64,000 bases of DNA from Diaporthe sp. PMI_573. Taxonomy: Eukaryota > Ascomycota > Sordariomycetes > Diaporthales > Diaporthaceae. A program made the translations under genes and the position numbers. The stretch is from positions 496,001-560,000 of the forward strand of contig JAJTUP010000037.1 of the NCBI GenBank assembly GCA_021399435.1. The letters run 5' to 3'. This document shows, in pieces, positions 11,156 through 23,528 of this stretch. Position 1 is the stretch's first letter, and every line of letters starts with the position of its first letter. The notes beneath the pieces were generated by a model that searched no databases, was not told the DNA's origin, and worked only from the letters and a program-made list of their open reading frames with translations.

Positions 11156-14100
11156 CGTCGTGGCCCCTGTCCAGAAGATGGGTGTGTGGTTGATCTTTTG
11201 TGTGACTGAGGCTAGCTGATGCCGTGAGAAGCTTAATCAGATATGCCGAAGAGGCGGAGAGATATCGAAGAGTGCCGGAGCTATATAGCTGCGGAGATGG
11301 GCTGCCTGGAGTCTAGCCTCGTAGCAGGAAGCAAGAAAGTGAATTAAGAAATAAAGGGCGGTGACAGCAACAAGTCAGGACGGGGCGCCCTAAAACGACG
11401 TAGGATTCCAGCACTGCTAAGAATACGGCATCCCCAGATTTTGAGAGAACAAAGAACCTACACAGCCCACTTTTGGATGCCCACAGCCCGATGCATTGGA
11501 ACCGGGCCCCGGCTGGAGAACAAAATTGAAGCTTCGACGACTTGTGCTGAGGCGAGGCGGGCGTGCCCACTAGGCTGCCACATTCCGAGAAGATGGAGCC
11601 AAGCCACCGGGGCAGGGCTTTGTGGCCCGGCCGACTCATCAGCGATGGGAGAGATGGAGATGAGGGTTTCGTTCAGTGGGCAAATGACGCGAAGAATCAG
11701 ACGCTCTGAGCGTGTTGAGATCCAGCGACCAGGGGCGGCTCCACCTTCACGATATTTGACATCAAGGCCGCGCAAGCCCCCGGCCGGATTGTGCTGTGTT
11801 TGTACGAGTGAGCACATCTCGCCCGAGAATGACTGGGCCGTCTGTCGTGGTTTTTGGGGTTTTTTTTGGGGTTTTTTTTTTTTACGTCCAAAGGGGGTCA
11901 GGAATGATGTGCGATGCCATTGCGGCTGAGCTTATTAGCTTTACCCTGGCCTCCGTCCGGGCATGTGGTGTGTCGGGGCGGACAGACACCACGGGGACGA
12001 CACGGCCCAAGAGAATGGGTAGGATCCCGCGTGGATGGAGCCCATGCACAAGGCAGATGTGGTTCTTACGGCTTCTGGCGCGTCTTGCGTTGAAAAGGGC
12101 TGAGGCCCCATAAGTGTTGAGGGTAAAATGTCGATCGCAGACAGCGTTCGCAATCCTCCAGGATGACATCGCAGCAGCACTTCATTGCCGGCTGCTGGTG
12201 GCCAATCCCCAAATGACAGCGAATCTCCGTAGGCAAAGTTCCGGGCTGGCGTGGTTGGTGGCTTTCGAAAGGATGGAGCCAGTGGCTCGCTGCGAATCCA
12301 CAGCGATGTGAGCCACTCGCCCATCAGCCGAGTCGCGCGTGGCCCGGACGGACCCGTTCTGCGCTGGCGTGTCTTGATGAGGCTCATTTGCAGGCGTGTC
12401 GGGAACTGCAGAGGACAAGTGAGCTTCCGGGCCTAAAAATAGAAACGCAGCCCAAGCTCAAGAACGGGCACGGGCTGCTCTGCCCGTCTTTTCTGGAGTG
12501 AACAGCCACAATCCTTCCAGCGGTCCCCTGATGGCATTCCGGCGTCCCTTCAAGATGTTGATCAAGATGAGGTTGACGGCGTCGACGAGAAGCCTGCCTG
12601 CCATACTTGGCATTGATTGACTGGCTTACAATAGATGAGCGAGAGTGGATTGAGGATGCATGTTTCACCAGGAAATAAGCATATATCGTGCAAAAGGGCA
12701 ACCGCCGTGCAGCCAAAAGCAGCAGTGGAACCCACCAGTGCCACCCCACGACACACCCTTTCAAGGTTCGCCTTAGCCTGCCCCCAAAAGTGCCGTGTCT
12801 TGGGCCCGCCACGTGGAGTCGAAGGGGACGCGACAAACGACCTCACCGCGGGAACACCACCACAGAAACGCCTCACCGGCGGAGTACCCCGTGAGGACAC
12901 CGATCAGCGGCGACGCGAAACACTTGACGACAACACTGGTCATCCATTCGTTCGTTTCCCAATTTTGGCTGCTTGGACGCGCCATCACAGTCGAAAAGGC
13001 CTCTTGACGATGGAGAATTGCTACGGCCTAGCAGTCATGGTCGGGCTATGATAGGACCAACTTTGAAGGAGCAATGTCGTGTCCAACTCGAGTTGCCTCA
13101 ACACTTCGCTCGGCTTTCATCGTCTCAGTCTGTATCCTAAGAGTGAGAGTGAGCTGGGTCAGTGAGCCTTGATTATAAGGACCCTCCTGATTATTCCACG
13201 ACAGAACCCCGACAAGGTCTCATCTCCCCTAAAGATATGCTCCGGAAGAATTCGAAGTGGATTGGGCTGAGCGGACCTGGCCAGTCTGCAACATGACCCT
13301 AGAGAACACAATCACATGGCAAATGGTCCCATTAACGAGCAGGCCTCCGTCGGTGAGTGTCCTGTGTTCCTGAAACGCTCCCAGCATGGAAGAATTAAAC
13401 CAGGACGGCCCTGGTCCCCCGGAGGAAATGCCCAGGGTTGTAGGTGTGCTCAGGGGAGCAAGCGACATCTCTGAGCACTTGAGACTCCGGGTTCTGCTAG
13501 TACTCACAGGGTAGCCTGCTGAGCAGAGAATGAGACCTGTTTCGTGTTTCCTTCTCACCTCGCAGACATGTCCATTCCCGGAAGTCCACACCCTCACGTT
13601 TCAATTTGCGTTGGAACCTGTGCAATATTGCTATCGATAGTTGGCGGAACGGCAGCCCGAGTTCAACGGGCACACAGTGGGCAGCAGGACTATTGACCTC
13701 AGCTCGCCTTTCCGAGTCAGAACAAGCCCAGACAGGCGGGATCCGGGTTGACACAGGCGAGCAGCAGTACAGGTCAATCATGAAAACGAGTGTGTGGTAT
13801 TTCGGAAGAATGGGTGGGCAACGCCGCAAGTGACCGTGTTGAAGTGAATTCGCCGTTTAAAAGATACCACAATGTACCTGCTGTCCTCGGCCCACCGCCA
13901 TCCTCCTCATCCTTCTCATCCTCCTCTTCCCTTTGACGCCATCTACGGGGGTGCAGGGGCAATCTAGGCCCCAGGCCGCCCGGTCCAAAGCTCCATTAAC
14001 AATAATAATGCGGCATTGTGTGGCTTCTTGAGCCGACCACAAGATCCCGTCTCTACCGCCAGGCCACCGAACCCAGGGTCATCGTGAGGTTGGTGCCTCG

Positions 14101-14168
14101 ACGCTGCCCTTTGCAACATCCTCGAACCCTCCTCCACGCACCTTCTCGTTTCCATGAAAAAAGGTCGT
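11156..14168. other. Long intergenic region with T/G homopolymer block
   Basis: I see no gene I can support. Frames of 60-160 codons occur on both strands but overlap one another and have no consistent splice partners. A T5-G4-T8-G4-T12 block lies at 11851-11883. A short GGA/TCC-type purine-rich repeat (tcctcctcatccttctcatcc) is near 13903-13925. Confidence 0.45.
11851..11883. repeat. T/G homopolymer block (T5 G4 T8 G4 T12)
   Basis: Alternating T and G runs occupy 33 bp of otherwise ordinary intergenic DNA. The pattern is low complexity, and the G runs number only two, too few for a classical intramolecular quadruplex. Confidence 0.85.
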
Positions 14169-14445
14169 TTACAGGCCCTTGGCGACGGAGTCGAGGTAGA
14201 CGCCGGCTGTGTTAAAGGCGACGATGCTTCCGTCCTTGGCGGACATGGCCGGCTGTGAGGTGGTGGGCTGGCCGGCTGCGGCTTGGCGCTTAACAACCAC
14301 TAGAGATATCATGGTCAGTATGCGGGCACTCGGGAGTCTGTTTTTCTCTCTGTCTGGTGTAATACTCACAGTCTTCCTCTCCCTTGAGAGGTGCCGCAAT
14401 GGCAGCAGCGAAGAGAGTGACGAGGGTCAAGAGTGTGAACTGCAT
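14169..14445 (-). CDS. 68-residue secreted precursor with Kex2-type KR site
   Basis: Two exons: 14370-14445 and 14169-14299; the intron has a GTGAGT donor and a CTCTAG acceptor. The protein starts with a classical signal peptide (MQFTLLTLV..., cleavage expected after residue 18, AIA-A or IAA-P). A short pro-segment ends in Lys29-Arg30, the dibasic site recognised by Kex2. The remaining 38 residues are cysteine-free, Ala/Gln/Pro/Ser-rich, and end in a more hydrophobic stretch (IVAFNTAGVYLDSV). This is the architecture of a secreted, proteolytically matured small peptide. No mating-pheromone repeat or CaaX box is present. The function is unknown, and it may belong to a conserved fungal small-secreted-protein family. 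Confidence 0.7.
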
Positions 14446-15987
14446 CTTGGCTGGGCTTGTTGGATGTCGGCCGGCGACGGACTGATTACAAGTTGTAATG
14501 AATGGGTTTTTGTTGATGAAGATGAGAATAGACAGAGAAAGACAGTACTTGGTCTGGACAGTAATTCGGCAGTGGGACAGAGAGGAGGGGGAGAGGCACA
14601 AGGACGGGGAGGAAGAGCTAAAGAGAAAGTGGTATTTGTATGTTGCCCTGGTGGGCATGAGATGCCACGGCATGTCACCTCGTCCAAGCACTCCATCTCA
14701 GACTCGGGATGAAGATCCCGTGGAATTCGAGACCAGACTTCCCCGTCAGTGAGTTGCACGGGGTGGGACAGCATGGGATGGGGATGTACAGCCTTGCGGG
14801 GCGGCGCTGGGCGAGGTACCTACCGCTCATCACACCAGGCTCAAGACATGCCATCCCAACAGCATTGCTGTGCTGTATAGCACAGTACAAGACGGCACTG
14901 GGAAAGGCTGATATGGCGCAGTACGACAGTGCGTATCAGGATTGTCGAGGTCGGTCGAACTGCCCAGCCAGGATGATGACATGTTCTGTCGCCTATGCAC
15001 GAGTACCCGCCCACGTATTCCGGCCATGAGGGCAGCCGGCCTCCTGAGCATCACCTCAGCAGGGGGGGGGGATGTGGTGTACTGTGTAGAACATGTTTGC
15101 GTGCAGTGTCCCCGTCGCCCCGCCCCCGGTCTCCAGTTTCGCAGTCCCCACCGAACCGAGTGTGTACGGAGTACACTAGACCAGACCACCGCTGCGTCGC
15201 GTGCAGGCAGTCGCCCTGGTGACGGCGACGGTGACAGTGTGCAGTGCAGGCAGGAAAAGCTTGGGGGGTGTTTCCACAGCGGCGGGGACGACTGGAGATT
15301 GTTGTTGGGTGCGGCCTAGCAATCAGACGGAAGCGGACGACAGGGCCCATTTGGTTTGGATGGTGGGATGGTGAAACCGGAGTTGTGACGGCTTGCACCT
15401 GATCAGCCTCAAGGGCCGCCAGCCACAGCGGCTGCCGCCAGGAAACCGCTGCGAGTGGGGCTGTTGTTACTTGTCCCCCAATCCCCCTTTTCCTACTGCG
15501 TACTGCCGTGTCTGCGTGTGAGGGACCCAAACCAAACGGGCAGACGGGATGGAAAGCTTGGCGATGCAGTCAATCTTGCTTGAGGCGGTTGATGATCCCC
15601 GCAGAGACCCCATGGAGCCGCATCAGGGCGCTCTAGGCGCACGGCAGGGACAACAGAGCAGAGCAGGGGCTTGGCGTGGCTGCGTGGGAGGAGATCAGAC
15701 ATCCTAAGAAGCCCTTCCCGTGCCTTCCGTGTTTCTGGTCTGGCCGTCGGGCCTGCTTCTAAGAATACACAGTACAGACTACTCTCTGATCTCAGTCTCT
15801 CTCTCCATTATTGACGTAGCGCCGGCTTGTGACAGAAGGACATGTCGCTCGACAAACAAAGGCACAGTAACACAGACGTCGAACCTACAGTACAGCAGAA
15901 AAGACCGTCAGGCACTTCCTCCGTCCGTCTCATCAGCGGAGCCACGGCTTGTCAATGACCGATCGACTGCAAATCTAGGTTTCAAGC

Positions 15988-16023
<36 letters not shown>

Positions 16024-17633
16024 ATGAATGAGACAACTAATAAATCATGGTCGACACAGCCTGCACAGCCCGCCAGCCCGCCCTCACCGTCTCGTCGTGG
16101 ACAGGGAGCCAAAACTCTGCCGACCCAGACAACCCAGACAACCCAGAGAACAAACCTGTCGATCGCCGCCGTCTCAGTTTGAGGCACCTAGTGCCAAGAT
16201 GCCACCTGCCCTGGTGCTTCTCTGCGGCACTGCATGACGACGCTCGTCGCCCTGACCACCTCGACACTGGCCTTTGTCATCAGCACGTGCTATGTACCAC
16301 GTCTTCTCTCTGGATGAACCACCTATGCTTCTGTTCATCTGACTGTGCACTACACCGTCACCCAAAGACGGCGACGGATGCTGTCGATCCCGAGGCCACT
16401 CCCAAGACAGGGGGTCACAGGCTCGAGTCAGCAGCAGGGCAGGATGCACCGCGACGCGTTTGAGAGTCTCGGTCCTGCCATTGTCCTGCCATTCCTCTGC
16501 TTTCACCCCGTCGGACATCCAGACCTGTCCCTTGGCTTGCCAGGTCACCCGTCGAAGCGCTCTGGAGACTGTCGCTGCAGGCAAAGGCACGGCGCATCAT
16601 GACTGTCCACAATGGGTCAAATGCCAACAGGTTGGATGCGGCGGGAAGCCCGACTCCTGACAATCGGACATGGTTTCTAGGCATGGGCGCAAACATTGGC
16701 GAGCGGCTCCCCGAACATCCGGGTCGACGCCCACTAGGGGGCGATCATTTCACAACCGAGCACGACACGGCCTCACCGTTTAACTTAAACACCTAAAGGG
16801 CCCAGCTCCGTTCAACCCGTCATTCGTGCTGTCAACTGGTCACCGACATATCACCACGGATGATAGCTCGCAGACAACAACAGAGACACCTTCAGCCCAG
16901 GTCTTGTTCATCTCAACTGAAGGACAGGTGGCTCATGTTGAGATGATGACGGGACTACTCGCGGATGAGACGATCTGAAGGGTGCCACTCGCTTTACGCA
17001 TAACCATCCGATGGAGAGAGCGAGCCTCGCCTATCTTGTCAAAGGCTGATGCAGACGAGCCCAGGAGGGCTCGTCAGCTTCCTGCGCGACACGTCAATTC
17101 CTGCGCGAGGCCCTTTCATTTCTTTCAATCAGGAGGAGGCCAGGACTCATTCCCCGCCGAGGATGGAGTGAGGTTATGTTCCGTCTCATTTCGTCCGCAG
17201 CCACGGTGCTTTCTTAGGATCCCGGTACATGGACAACCCAGGGCAGAGGCCATGTCCCGTGTCCGTTGAGGTCTTCGAAGCAGCTCCAGATTGAGCTTGG
17301 GGCTCCCACCGCTCCATTTCCACACCACTCTGCGCAGCGTAGCCGCCGTTGAGTAGCCTCCAAGTTCGGAGACAGTGTCAGTGTCGGTGGCCTTGCACTT
17401 GCTACCAGAGTCGAAGCTCCAGGGCTCTGAAAAAGGATTGCGACAGGTCTCAACTTGATTCACAAATCCAGCAGAGCCGAATGCGGTGCAATGCGAGATG
17501 AAGCGCAGCTTTTGTGCGCGACTGTTATTAAGCCCCTCTATTCGGGTAACATGATGAGATACCCACGCACAGGTCTGCGCCAATTGGACAGGTCAAGTAC
17601 GTACAACTTCGAAGCCCTCTGGGTGATTAAGCG
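14446..17633. other. Long intergenic region with (CAG)9 microsatellite
   Basis: I cannot support a gene here. A minus-strand frame at 17125-17583 (152 codons, Cys-containing) has no signal peptide or clear start and is listed as a low-grade candidate in the findings. A (CAG)9 run at 15995-16021 and a G10 run at 15062-15071 are the only obvious structures. Confidence 0.45.
15995..16021 (+). repeat. (CAG)9 trinucleotide microsatellite
   Basis: Nine perfect CAG units lie in intergenic DNA outside any frame I can support. Confidence 0.9.
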
Positions 17634-19432
17634 CTACGTGGTCACGGCGTCCCTCTCCATAGCCCTTCTTTGCATGATGCCCGAGTGGACATCGCTCCAG
17701 GAACTCGCAAGCCGCTCATCTTCTCGAGCCTTGACAGTCTCCATTGCCCCCAGAAGCTCCAAAACCTCGGCCCTTCCCATGAGAGATGCAGGGACGCCGT
17801 TGATGGCAGCAGCGCCCCGTGCGAGCATACCCGCCAGCTCCTGCCCATACGTTTCCTCGCCAGGGTCCAGCCCACGGATCGCGTCCTCCACCGGGCTGGA
17901 ACGGTTCGCGGAGCGGAGCGTCTCCGCATCGGCGACGGCGATTTCGCCGTCTGCGTCACGGGTGATAAATGCGCACTTGAAGGTCAGGGGTGTCATCTCC
18001 TTCCTCAACATGTCCCGCTGCACTGCACGCCACTGCTGGACGAGCAACACTGTCCACTCGCCCTGCTTGATGTCCTCGAGACCCACCGTAGTCCAGTCGA
18101 TGTTGCAGTGATACGACTGTTTGGCGTAGTAAAATGCTCGGCCGGGCAGGGGCTTGACGACTCGGTGGTTCTGGTAACGTGTCAGCTTGGGCGAGGCCCG
18201 CGTGGCAAGGTACCGCTTGGAAGAGGCTCATTTCGTACCGGGCCAGCCAGGCCAAAAAACTTGACCATATTCTGATCACTCTGTCCTCGGGTGCAGTTGA
18301 CGTAATACTCGTAGTTCATCTTGCCTCCTAGCTCCTCCTGGGCGGTGGCTGCCACCATCCAGCTCTGCAGAACGTCGAGTGTCTGCCCCGGGGTGACGGG
18401 GCAGTCGCCCACCTGGAACGTGAAATACTGGACTGCGTTTTCCCGAAATATCATGTGGTCTTTGGGCTCGTACTCGGCAGCCCTAGCTTGCCAGGACGAG
18501 TCGTCCAGTGATCCGAGGTAGAGGATATTGGCAACTTGTTTGATAGGTGACGTGGGCGCGGGGCCCTCTGTATCGAGGCCTTCTTTGTACCCGGGCTGGA
18601 ACAGCCTGTAAGACTGCTCAAATGCCTTGTACAAGGTCTCTGCGTGGTGAGCCACGTGCCGGTGGCGTGGTGTAGCAGGATCACTCGGTGAAGAGGGCGA
18701 GGGCACGATTGTCGGGAGACCCAAGTCGGATCGCCGCCTCCACGACTGTTGCTCTCCTGGATGTGGCCACGCACTTTCAAGAGCGTCCTCATCGATAAGG
18801 GGCGAGGCGATCGTAGCCGCGTCTACGGCTTCCTGGGCCTTGAGCATCTCGGTGAAACGTGCATGCGTCCTGCTTATCACCGCATCGTCCTCACCTATCC
18901 TGTAGTCCTCCTCATGGAACAAGTCGCCGTAGAATGCCTCGTACTCCCAGGCAGACAGAGACGTGTTGCCAAAGTCTGCCCGGATCGTTCCCTCATGCGC
19001 ACCGGCCTGGGGCAGGACGAAAACAAATGCGTACCTGACTGTGGCCGGGTCGGTCACGTCCAGGATGGTACAGCCCTCGGGGGCGGCGACAAGAGGCATA
19101 TTGAAGGGGTCATGGGTTGCGTTGTACCCCCGGCCCGTCTCGGGGGCCATCGAGGCGCCCAGAAGGAGGCAGGTGGCGACAAAAGGGAAGGCCGGCCTCT
19201 CATCACGGTATTCTGGGCGAGCCTCCCACTTTTCCAAGGGGAGCCTGCCGGCGAGCTGGAGCTCATGGAGCAGGAGAGCCTGATTGGAGGGTTCCTGGAA
19301 GATGTCGATGATCCTGCGGCACTTGTCGACTGCATACTCGCCCTTGTTGTCGTAGTGGCGGTAGAGCACGGCGAGTGAGCGGTAGCGCCCGTTGACTTTG
19401 GCAATGACATATAGCACGTGCGGGCTTCCCAT
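17634..19432 (-). CDS. Hypothetical fungal protein (576 aa), two exons
   Basis: Exon 1 is 18239-19432 and exon 2 is 17634-18170. The intron has a GTACGA donor, a CTGAC branch point and a CCAG acceptor, and joins codons in phase 0. Both parts otherwise appear as separate frames. I recognise no family. The N-terminal 200 residues look globular (mixed hydrophobic and charged, for example VLYVIAKVNGRYRSLAVLYRHYD). A Ser/Pro-rich linker lies near residues 235-260, a second globular block spans about 270-480, and the last 90 residues are charged and helical. There is no signal peptide or transmembrane helix. It sits 287 bp from the RWD/DUF1115 gene and is on the same strand; a functional link is not shown. 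Confidence 0.7.
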
Positions 19433-19718
19433 GATCGCTCAGACGGTGCACTTGACGGCGTTTCCTTGAGATGACAAGAAAAATAGCACAACGCACGGGG
19501 ACTTCTTTCTGGCAGAGGGGAGCGGATGGGCTTGCATCTTATGTCGAGCCAATGCTAGAATGGACAGTCGGCCCCGCTGTTGTGACTGCTGCTGCCTTGG
19601 TTGGGTGGAGGCTGCCGCTGAGCCTCACAACCAACATGTCATATTCTCCTACTGAGTCAACCCCTGAATCCTCGACACGAGGTGATGGAACAAAAACAGA
19701 ACAGCGTGCGGGCCTATT

Positions 19719-20627
19719 TCACGTGCCCATCACAACCTTTGAGAAGGAGTCTCCGACCCCCTTCTCCTTCAGCCACGCCTCCAGCGCCGCCATGTCGCCC
19801 CTGTTCTTCCTCGTGCCGTGCCTGGCGCCCAGGTCGTCCGTGATCTCGCTCATGCCCGGAAACTTCCTCCCCGCCGGCCCACACTCCTCGCGGAACCTCT
19901 CGCTGACCTTCTTCTGGTGGCTCGGGATGTCGCCCCAGCTCTCGTTCTTGATCGCGTTCATGTAGCCGTCGATGTCCCCCGAGCTGCCCTCCAGGCACAG
20001 CACCCCGGGCTTCCCCGCCAGCACGAACCCCGTCAGGCCGTACGCGCTCGTGTACGAGACCAGGTCCTTGCGCTTCTCTCGCGTCGAGAGGGACGGGAAG
20101 TAGAACCATACCCGCATCAGGGGCCCGGCATGCTTTTCTGTCTTCGAGCACGCCTCCCGCCGTGATTGCGATGCGTTGCGCAGATATCTCGGCGCCTTCT
20201 CTTGGATGTAGTCGAACGCCCCCAGGACATCACCCACGGGCATGCCGGCGCCCAGCTCAGCTAGCTCGGCTCGGGACATCCACGCCGGTTGACGTAGAGA
20301 GTATGTGAGCGGCGGGGGCTCTGTGATGTCGGCTTCTGTCAAAGTCAGGCCCACAGCTATGCTCATCTGTATCTCAGGCGACTGCGCCTCGGAGCCTTCG
20401 ACGTTCAGCGGGATGGTCATGTCGAAGCTGAAGCTGGAGGGGAGGCTGCCCCTTCCACCGGGAGGGTCCGAGGACTCGCACCATGACCGGACTCCCTCAA
20501 TGATATCGTCTGTGGTTGAATCTGAAATGCCTGTTGAGGTTGGGTACATGGCCCTGATCAACTCGACCATCGAGAGTTGAGCCTCGAGCAGGTCCCGCGG
20601 CAGGGTCGCGCCTACGCCTGCTGCCAT
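19719..20627 (-). CDS. RWD domain / DUF1115 protein (RWDD2-like)
   Basis: The single exon encodes 302 residues from an ATG at 20627; the frame is open upstream only to a GTG at 20657. The N-terminus has the RWD-type start (LLEAQLSMVELIRAMYP) followed by alternating beta segments, and the C-terminal half has the DUF1115 block (YGLTGFVLAGKPGVLCLEG followed by IDGYMNAIKNESWGDIPSHQKK). This order and length match the animal RWDD2 and fungal homologues. RWD domains mediate protein-protein contacts in ubiquitin and Gcn1/Gcn2 systems; the biochemical role of the RWDD2 branch is unknown. A Gly/Pro/Ser-rich insert near residues 50-70 is typical of filamentous fungi. Soluble, probably cytosolic. Confidence 0.8.
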   Translation of the reverse strand: MAAGVGATLPRDLLEAQLSMVELIRAMYPTSTGISDSTTDDIIEGVRSWCESSDPPGGRGSLPSSFSFDMTIPLNVEGSEAQSPEIQMSIAVGLTLTEADITEPPPLTYSLRQPAWMSRAELAELGAGMPVGDVLGAFDYIQEKAPRYLRNASQSRREACSKTEKHAGPLMRVWFYFPSLSTREKRKDLVSYTSAYGLTGFVLAGKPGVLCLEGSSGDIDGYMNAIKNESWGDIPSHQKKVSERFREECGPAGRKFPGMSEITDDLGARHGTRKNRGDMAALEAWLKEKGVGDSFSKVVMGT

Positions 20628-21493
20628 CTCCCAGTGCTCCGTCTGGGGGGCAGTCACAGCCCTTCCTCACAACTCTTGCTGTTATGCGAGTTGGGTTTCG
20701 AGTAGTCTCATGGAGCAGACTCGGTGTTCCTGACTTGTGTGTAGCAGTCAGGAATTGACTGCTAGGAGTTCATATGAGCCAAAATTTCCGATGCCAAGCC
20801 CCACACATCCAGACGTCAGGGTACCAAGTCCGTGGAGGGCGGCGGCGGGTGTGCGGCATTTTGGACAAGCATGAGACTCACATGTACGATAGCCCTGTAT
20901 GCTAAGCTGATAATCATCACTGGTCCGACAGCTGCCTACATCTCCGGTTCGTTGTGCTGTTCGAGCGGTTGACCCATGGTCGTGACGTCTTGCCCAAGGA
21001 CAGCTCAGGGTCCAACCCTTGAGCTGAGTACTTTGTGTGTAAGCCTACTCTCAGTGCCTATACAACTTAGGCAAGACCTGGCTTTTCCAGCTGCGTGTGC
21101 TTGGACTAATTGACGGTGCGTAGTGAGAATTATACAGTCGATGGATCCATGGGTTTGGCTCAAACAACAATATCAAATAATTTGCTCATAACTAGGCCCT
21201 GGATAGCACTAAGATTTTCCCTCTCAAGTGCAACCCATACAGATTCCATTCGACTGTCTGGTTTATACCTTACAAAGTCCCATGACAGAGCTATGAGGTA
21301 GAGAACAAACATGACAAGAATGTTTGAGATGAATCGTGACAATGATACCACTCTGTGAACAAGGATCATGGAATGATTTCGATGACTCTATTGGTTTGAG
21401 ATCTTGGGTCTATAGCCTTGTAACTGAGTCCCAGACATGACAACCACTTGGGTCCGTCTTCATGTGGCCTTTTTAGAACAGTCGCTTCAAAAG
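20628..21493. other. Intergenic region
   Basis: No gene is supported. A 69-codon minus-strand frame at 21160-21369 has a hydrophobic core but AT-rich codons and no splice partner; see the findings. Confidence 0.45.
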
Positions 21494-23528
21494 TTAGACA
21501 CCAGCCGTCTCTTTATTCACATCTCTCGTGACAGTTTCTTCGGGCATCTCTTCCGGCGGCTGGTTTGCTAGGGTCCTTTTCAACTCTTCGTCTCTTCGCT
21601 CTACAGGTATGAAGACGTCGTAATACCTGGGCATCACAAAGCCCAGCAAGATGAGCAGTAGTCCGAGATGTGCCAGGATGAAGCCTGCGATCATCATGGG
21701 GTCGTATCGTAGGGTGTAGAACTCGGGGTATGCGAAGCTGAATATGATGGCTAGCACCGGGCCGCTTATGTATCGCAGCAGTACTGACCAAAAGACAGGT
21801 ATCTTCCAGTTCTTGCCGTGCCCAACCACCAGGTTGAGGTCATGCCGGAGCTGGTTGCCCTGTGATCAATTTAGCTCATGTCCAAGGCCGACCGATTGAC
21901 CATGCTCGACTTACCGAATAGAATGCCAGGTACCAGAACCGGCTTGTCCACTTATTAGCTTTCCAAAACCGAGCGGCAGCAGAGTCTGGGGTCTTCGCGG
22001 TGGACACCGCCACCAGAGAGCAGGCAATGTACAGTCCAAAGCCGGCCCCAGCCCCAGCCGCCGGGATACCGCTACCGTGTGCAACAGAGACGCCAACAAT
22101 CTGCCCTCCGATATATCCCACATTGTAAAGGATGAAAGCAGGCAGACCCGTCTGGCTGACGACGTCTTCCCAGCGGTACACTGTGGTAGAGCTGACGACC
22201 TCTGACCAGACCACGAAGATCAACGCCACATTGTTAATCCACCGGTCGATGCCGTCGAGAAGGTAAAAGCCGAATTCAGTGCAGTAGGGCAAGCACATGA
22301 GGAATGAGATTAGCGTTAATACGGTGACGACGACAGGCCTCGACGCCTTCGTCATCCCCGAGTCTATTATGAGCGTCGCCACGACGTCCAGCATGACGAA
22401 CGCCGAGCTGAAGCCTAGGACAATGAGGGTGAAGAACAGCAGGACGGCCCAGAAGTTTGCGCCTGGCATCTGGATGACGGCCTCTGGTAGCGTCAAGAAG
22501 CCCACCACAAAAGCACCCAGCCGCTGACCTGGCTCGGGCCAAAGCTCAAGGAAGCCAACCACGCCAAAGATGGCAAAGGCGGCGACATTCTCGAAGAGGA
22601 CGTTACTGCCGCAAATTAGGATGGCGTCCATCACTGCATTAGAGTACTTGGCGTTGTACGAGGCGTAGGAGGTAAAGTAGCCAAAGCCGATGCCGGTAGA
22701 GAAGAAGACCTGGCCGACAGCAGTCTGCCAGACCGTCCCCGAGGCCAGCTGGTTGCCTCTCCAGGTAGCCCAAAGAAGCCTGATTCCGGCACCGGCATTG
22801 GGCAGCGATACGGCGCGGCCGACAAAGATGATGGTGGTGATGATCGGCAGGCCCATAGTGAAGTATACCACACGGCCCGTCATGCCGACGCCGCGGAAGA
22901 TGGAGAACCATATCAGGAACCAGACGAAGGCGCTCCAGCCTACCGTCTCGCCGAGCACACGCACGCCGGTGTACTCGGTGTACGCCGAGACTTCAGCATT
23001 CCCGGCCGTCAGGTTGCCGGGGACGGGATCGGGGTTGTCGATAACCGTGCCCATGTAGAATTCCGGGACCTGGCCCTCCCACGGCAGGGGGCTCGTGAAG
23101 GAATGCCGGAAGTAAGTCATGATCCAGGCCAGGTTGACGGTAAAGTACTGCACCACGATGAGGCTGACAAAGACGGGTCCCATTCCGACACCCTTCAGCC
23201 TCCTGTTGATGTTGTTGAAGGCGACGACCGTCCCACCCCGGTAGGCCTGGCCGGTGGAGACCTCGAGGATGAGGGCCGGGATGGCGATCAGGAAGACGGC
23301 AATGAGGTACGGGATGAACCACTGCAGTCCATGGTTGTTGTAGACCACCGAGGGGTACCGCAGCAGGTTGCCCTGGCCCGCGCAGCCCCCCATGGCGGCG
23401 AGGAGGAAAGCCGCCCTCGACGGCCACTGATCACGTCCATCTTCGGACTTTGGTGGAGGCGGGAGGAGCCAACCGCCGAGCTTCTTCAGTTTTCCCAGCC
23501 AGGACCTCGGGTTCTGTGCCAGGTTCAT
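21494..23528 (-). CDS. Neurotransmitter:sodium symporter (SLC6/NSS) family transporter
   Basis: Two exons: 21915-23528 and 21494-21859, giving 659 residues; the GTAAGT donor and ACAG acceptor join in phase 0. The ATG at 23528 is preferred over an upstream in-frame ATG at 23660, which would translate a CACATG repeat. After a short cytosolic N-terminus comes the NSS TM1 signature: an unwound glycine region and GNLLRYPSVVYNNHG, then IPALILEVSTGQAYRGG in TM2. About 12 helices follow, and the last exon supplies the final two plus a charged tail. Family members couple substrate (amino acids, amines, osmolytes) uptake to Na+ or other ions across the plasma membrane. TM1 is conserved but the loop signatures differ from animal monoamine carriers, so the substrate cannot be read off. 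Confidence 0.85.

Noticed and set aside
12384..13051. Overlapping frames of 110-150 codons on both strands
   Set aside because: They overlap one another, have no domains and no matching splice sites.
15995..16021. (CAG)9 as a polyglutamine-coding repeat
   Set aside because: No supportable gene surrounds it, so it is treated as an intergenic microsatellite.
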